From positions 62,001-126,000 of the forward strand of contig JAOTOM010004316.1 in assembly GCA_034440615.1 (NCBI GenBank): 64,000 nucleotides of DNA, read 5' to 3'. The position numbers and the translations under genes are program-made. The stretch comes from Ashinkailepas kermadecensis (Eukaryota > Arthropoda > Thecostraca > Neolepadidae). Under the pieces are notes generated by a model. The model made no database searches and was not told where the DNA came from. It worked only from the letters and a program-made list of their open reading frames with translations. Below, piece by piece: positions 61,401-64,000 of this stretch. Numbering within the stretch: position 1 is the first letter of the stretch; the number at the start of each line of letters is the position of its first letter.

Positions 61401-61528
61401 AATATGCGGGCTGTATTGCAGGCTGACGACAATATGCGGCTGTTCGAAGCGTTCCATACTGCAGGCTGACGACAATATGCGGGCTGTTCGCACATAGTCA
61501 AGCGTTCCCATACTTGCAGGCTGACGAC
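61401..61528 (+). repeat. Triplicated segment ending in the exon 2 acceptor
   Basis: Three copies, of 30, 43 and 55 bases (61401-61430, 61431-61473, 61474-61528), each start AATATGCGG and end GCAGGCTGACGAC. The last copy provides the exon 2 acceptor (AG at 61518-61519) and the first nine coding bases. The other two provide decoy acceptors at 61420-61421 and 61463-61464 that would both lead to early in-frame stops. Confidence 0.85.
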
Positions 61529-62676
61529 AAGGAGAAGAAGAAGAAGAAGAAGAAGAAGGAGACCGAGGAAGCCCCGCCAGCCGAGCCCGCTCCCGCCCCG
61601 GTCAAGGCCCCGGAGCCCACCAGGCCCGCATCCACCAAGAGGAGCAGTGTAAGTCACCGCAGATCACTAATTTGGGGTCTAGTTCATGATACCGCATAAA
61701 CAAATCCCGTGAGAGCAATATACTATTTGTTACTCACAATATACGCCCCTGGCGTTGCAAATGAAGATAGTATTTCTGCTTAGCATTTCGTAATAATTCT
61801 GCTATCCGCTGGTACTAAGTTAAGCACTAGTTCATACATGGTGCAGGAATATTCTACCGTTCGGCTTAGTGTTTACTGCTATGCGCGAATTCATAACCGC
61901 GTGGTGTTGAAAGTGTTTTTTTTTCTTCAAATAATAAAGCCACCCTTTACACCATTGTTCTGCCTTACGAGACAACAACTTTTCTCGCCTGCGCTGCTGT
62001 GTTTCAATGACCTGACTGATCTGAGCGATCTGTTTGGTGATGTGGCTAACTGACTGACTGACTGACTGACTGAAATACCAAGGATCTCCACTCGCGACTG
62101 CCGGCTCAGAACTATGACTGGTCGATCTGATCCGTCTGGCTGATGCTGCTGACCTGTGTGCTTCATCATCCTCCACAGTCAAAACGCTCCAGCAAGAAGG
62201 GGGGCAGCAGCGTGTTCTCCTGCTTCTCCCAGCAACAGGTGAACGAGTTCAAGGAGGGCTTCCAGCTGATGGATGGCGACAAGGACGGCATCCTCAACAA
62301 AGCCGACGTCCGTCAAAGCTTCGATATCATCGGCCGCATCGTGACGGATAAGGAAGTGGATGAGATGATGGAAGACGCCCCGGGCCCCATCAACTTCACT
62401 ATGCTGCTCAGCATGTTCGCCAGCCGGCAGTCAGGCGAGGCCGACGATGACGACGTCATCGTCAAGGCGTTCCAGGCCTTTGACGAAGGCGACGGCACCA
62501 TCGACAGCGACAGTCTACGGCACTCCCTGATGACATGGGGTGAGAAGTTCACCGCCCAGGAGGTGGACGAAGCGTACGACCAGTTCGACATTGACGACGA
62601 GGGCAAGATTGACCTGGCCGGTGTGCTCGAGCTGTTGGTTGGCGGCAAGAAGGACGAGGAGGCCGAGGCCGCCTAA
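61520..62676 (+). CDS. Mlc2: Myosin regulatory light chain (Mlc2), coding exons 2 and 3
   Basis: Exons 61520-61648 (43 codons) and 62179-62676 (165 codons plus TAA) join in phase 0 across a 530-base intron (GTAAGT...CCACAG). With Met from exon 1 the protein is 209 residues, close to other arthropod muscle Mlc2 proteins. It is the regulatory light chain that wraps the myosin heavy-chain neck in the thick filament. Residues 2-44 are a Lys-rich then Pro/Ala-rich N-terminal extension. Ser54-Ser55 before VFSCF occupy the myosin light-chain kinase site. The first EF hand loop, Asp76-Asp87 (DGDKDGILNKAD), keeps the metal ligands; later EF hands are degenerate (DIDDEGKIDLAG ends in Gly instead of Glu). 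GPINFTMLL and LMTWGEKF are typical. Third codon positions are G/C-rich, unlike the surrounding DNA. Confidence in identity is very high; exon 1 is less certain. Confidence 0.96.
61649..62178 (+). other. Mlc2 intron 2
   Basis: Begins GTAAGTCACC and ends CATCCTCCACAG. It holds about six copies of ACTG at 62049-62073. Confidence 0.9.
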
Positions 62677-63305
62677 GCAGGTCAGTGAACGGACCAAACA
62701 CCTGGCTAACATGTCAGCCGAGATGACATAAAATAGCTGAGGAAGAATCGCCTCTCGGTAGGCCCTCCAATCCCTCCCACTGGTGAGGGCTCTGTGAGTT
62801 GGGGATCTGAACCACCTCCTATTTTTCGAAGACGGCATAGCATCAACCATATCCAATACGCGGAATATTCTGAACCCATAATGCACCATGAACTACCCAA
62901 ATTTACGGAAAGCATCATTAACAAGGGTCCCTCCTGTACTTAAGTCTCCTCGGGCTGTCAAAAGAGGGTAATTGTTGTCAGCAGACGACTTTTCTGGCGA
63001 CGATGGCAAAACGTCCGGTCCTGTGCCTGCAGCATGGGAGCTCTATAGCTCGTCCCTGGCCCAGACTTTTCATCGTCACTATCAGCACTGTACGACGTTG
63101 TTATTGACTTGCTGGCTGTGCCCGGAATGGACGTGGCAGACTTGAAAATCAGCTTGCCCAACTGTGTTGAATCTGGATTTCCTGGCTCTGCACTCTCCGG
63201 CGTCCCTCTCTTCTGAACCTTTTGCGTCATTTCTCCCTAATAATTCCTCCCATATATGAGAGGGAAGTACAAAATCTGCAGCAATAAACCAGTGAGTGAG
63301 CGGTG
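62677..63305 (+). other. Mlc2 3' UTR, short form (AATAAA at 63283)
   Basis: AATAAA at 63283-63288 could end the transcript near 63305. Alternatively, GCAG-GTCAGT at 62677-62686 is donor-like and would splice the UTR to 63601. The minus strand has an open frame at 63230-62958 (Ser-rich, SYSADSDDEKSGPG) without recognised homology; I do not call it. Confidence 0.45.
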
Positions 63306-63600
63306 CACTTATTTTGACGGTGAAGGGCGGCACTGGTCCTCACTACCATACTGCCTGCATCGTGTGATAGTCAATACGGTGCTCGTTATGTAAAGTTAAA
63401 TTAAAATTCCGAGGATGAGTGTGGAAGATTCCCCTTGAAATGCATGGTAGCAGTTCGTCCCTGGATGATATTTAGATAATCGGATAAGTTGTTTAAAGGA
63501 AGCCAGGTGTGGTCGGTGCGTGTGTGAATTGATGTTCAATGCTTCTGCATATCACCTTGCTGCAATTGCCACTAACTCCTTGCTTTCTTCACTGTTTCAG
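63306..63600. other. Possible Mlc2 3' UTR intron
   Basis: Ends in a strong polypyrimidine tract and acceptor, CTTTCTTCACTGTTTCAG at 63583-63600. Confidence 0.4.
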
Positions 63601-64000
63601 ATGTCACATTTCCATACTCCGGCGTCGCAACTGGGTCCACTCCTTCGCACCGCACATTTACACGCACACCACCACCTGCGGGCCGCTAACAACGTCACGG
63701 TCCGCCCCCAAAATCGCCTCCGGGCACCAGCCCTGCATCGGCAGCTGAACAACCGCATGATTGCAAACAGCGCGCGACTGAGTCAACGATTCACAGTGTA
63801 ACCGCTTCTATCTATCCGAAACCGGCATAAATGGCCCTAGTTGGCACTTCCGGCCCGAAACCGGCATAAATGGCCCTAGTTGGCACTTCCGGCCCGAAAC
63901 CGTGAGTCGGTGGTGAATGGTGTGCTAGTATGATATTGTTGAAATGAGCTTTGTTAAATTTGTGGTAAAGTATACTGTGAATCAGGCATCGGAGCCTTGA
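63601..64000 (+). other. Possible Mlc2 3' UTR exon, runs off the window
   Basis: Supported only by the strong acceptor at 63600. It contains two tandem copies of a 39-base unit (63816-63854, 63855-63893; CCGAAACCGGCATAAATGGC...). No AATAAA occurs before the window ends. The open frame 63520-63801 has no recognised domain. Confidence 0.35.

Overview
This window is eukaryotic nuclear DNA, almost certainly from an arthropod and probably a crustacean. The only clearly intact gene is an intron-bearing myosin regulatory light chain whose sequence is crustacean-like. The rest is a thick layer of retroelement relics, small DNA-transposon derivatives, minisatellites and very long AT, GT, GA and CAT microsatellites. 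I see no rRNA gene, no CRISPR array and no bacterial-style operon. The species cannot be fixed from sequence alone.

Layout. 1-6.2 kb: GC-rich degenerate ~30-bp arrays, a hAT-like MITE with an 8-bp target duplication, and a non-LTR endonuclease relic split by a GA microsatellite. 6.3-19.8 kb: a giant imperfect palindrome. Its arms carry a 20-bp minisatellite, GC-rich arrays and a nested foldback element. The left arm also carries a 2.5-kb DNA transposon, and the right arm keeps the empty site. 19.8-35 kb: mostly anonymous, with a tRNA-derived SINE, tandem repeats, a CR1/L2-like LINE piece, another hAT-like MITE and a further GC-rich array. 35-36 kb: a Penelope-like element relic with RT and GIY-YIG remnants. 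37.3-39.5 kb: a frameshifted CR1/L2-like LINE. 42.9-43.9 kb: a 46-50-bp minisatellite. 45.6-46.8 kb: a broken, apparently repeat-derived protein gene of unknown function. 47-52 kb: microsatellites, MITEs and a 38-bp minisatellite.

53.0-64 kb: the myosin regulatory light chain gene (Mlc2 type). A GC-rich promoter with an Inr and a DPE at canonical spacing precedes a proposed first exon that ends exactly at the start codon (ATG, then GTAAGT). After an ~8.2-kb repeat-filled intron come two coding exons, 61520-61648 and 62179-62676. The predicted protein is 209 residues. Segments upstream of exon 2 repeat its splice acceptor twice more. The 3' UTR either ends near an AATAAA at 63283 or is spliced to an exon at 63601.

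Three stretches (about 8990-9235, 29105-29250 and 39080-39215) look like homopolymer-smeared consensus rather than real sequence, and each lies in or beside a repeat. Exact microsatellite lengths should be treated with similar caution.
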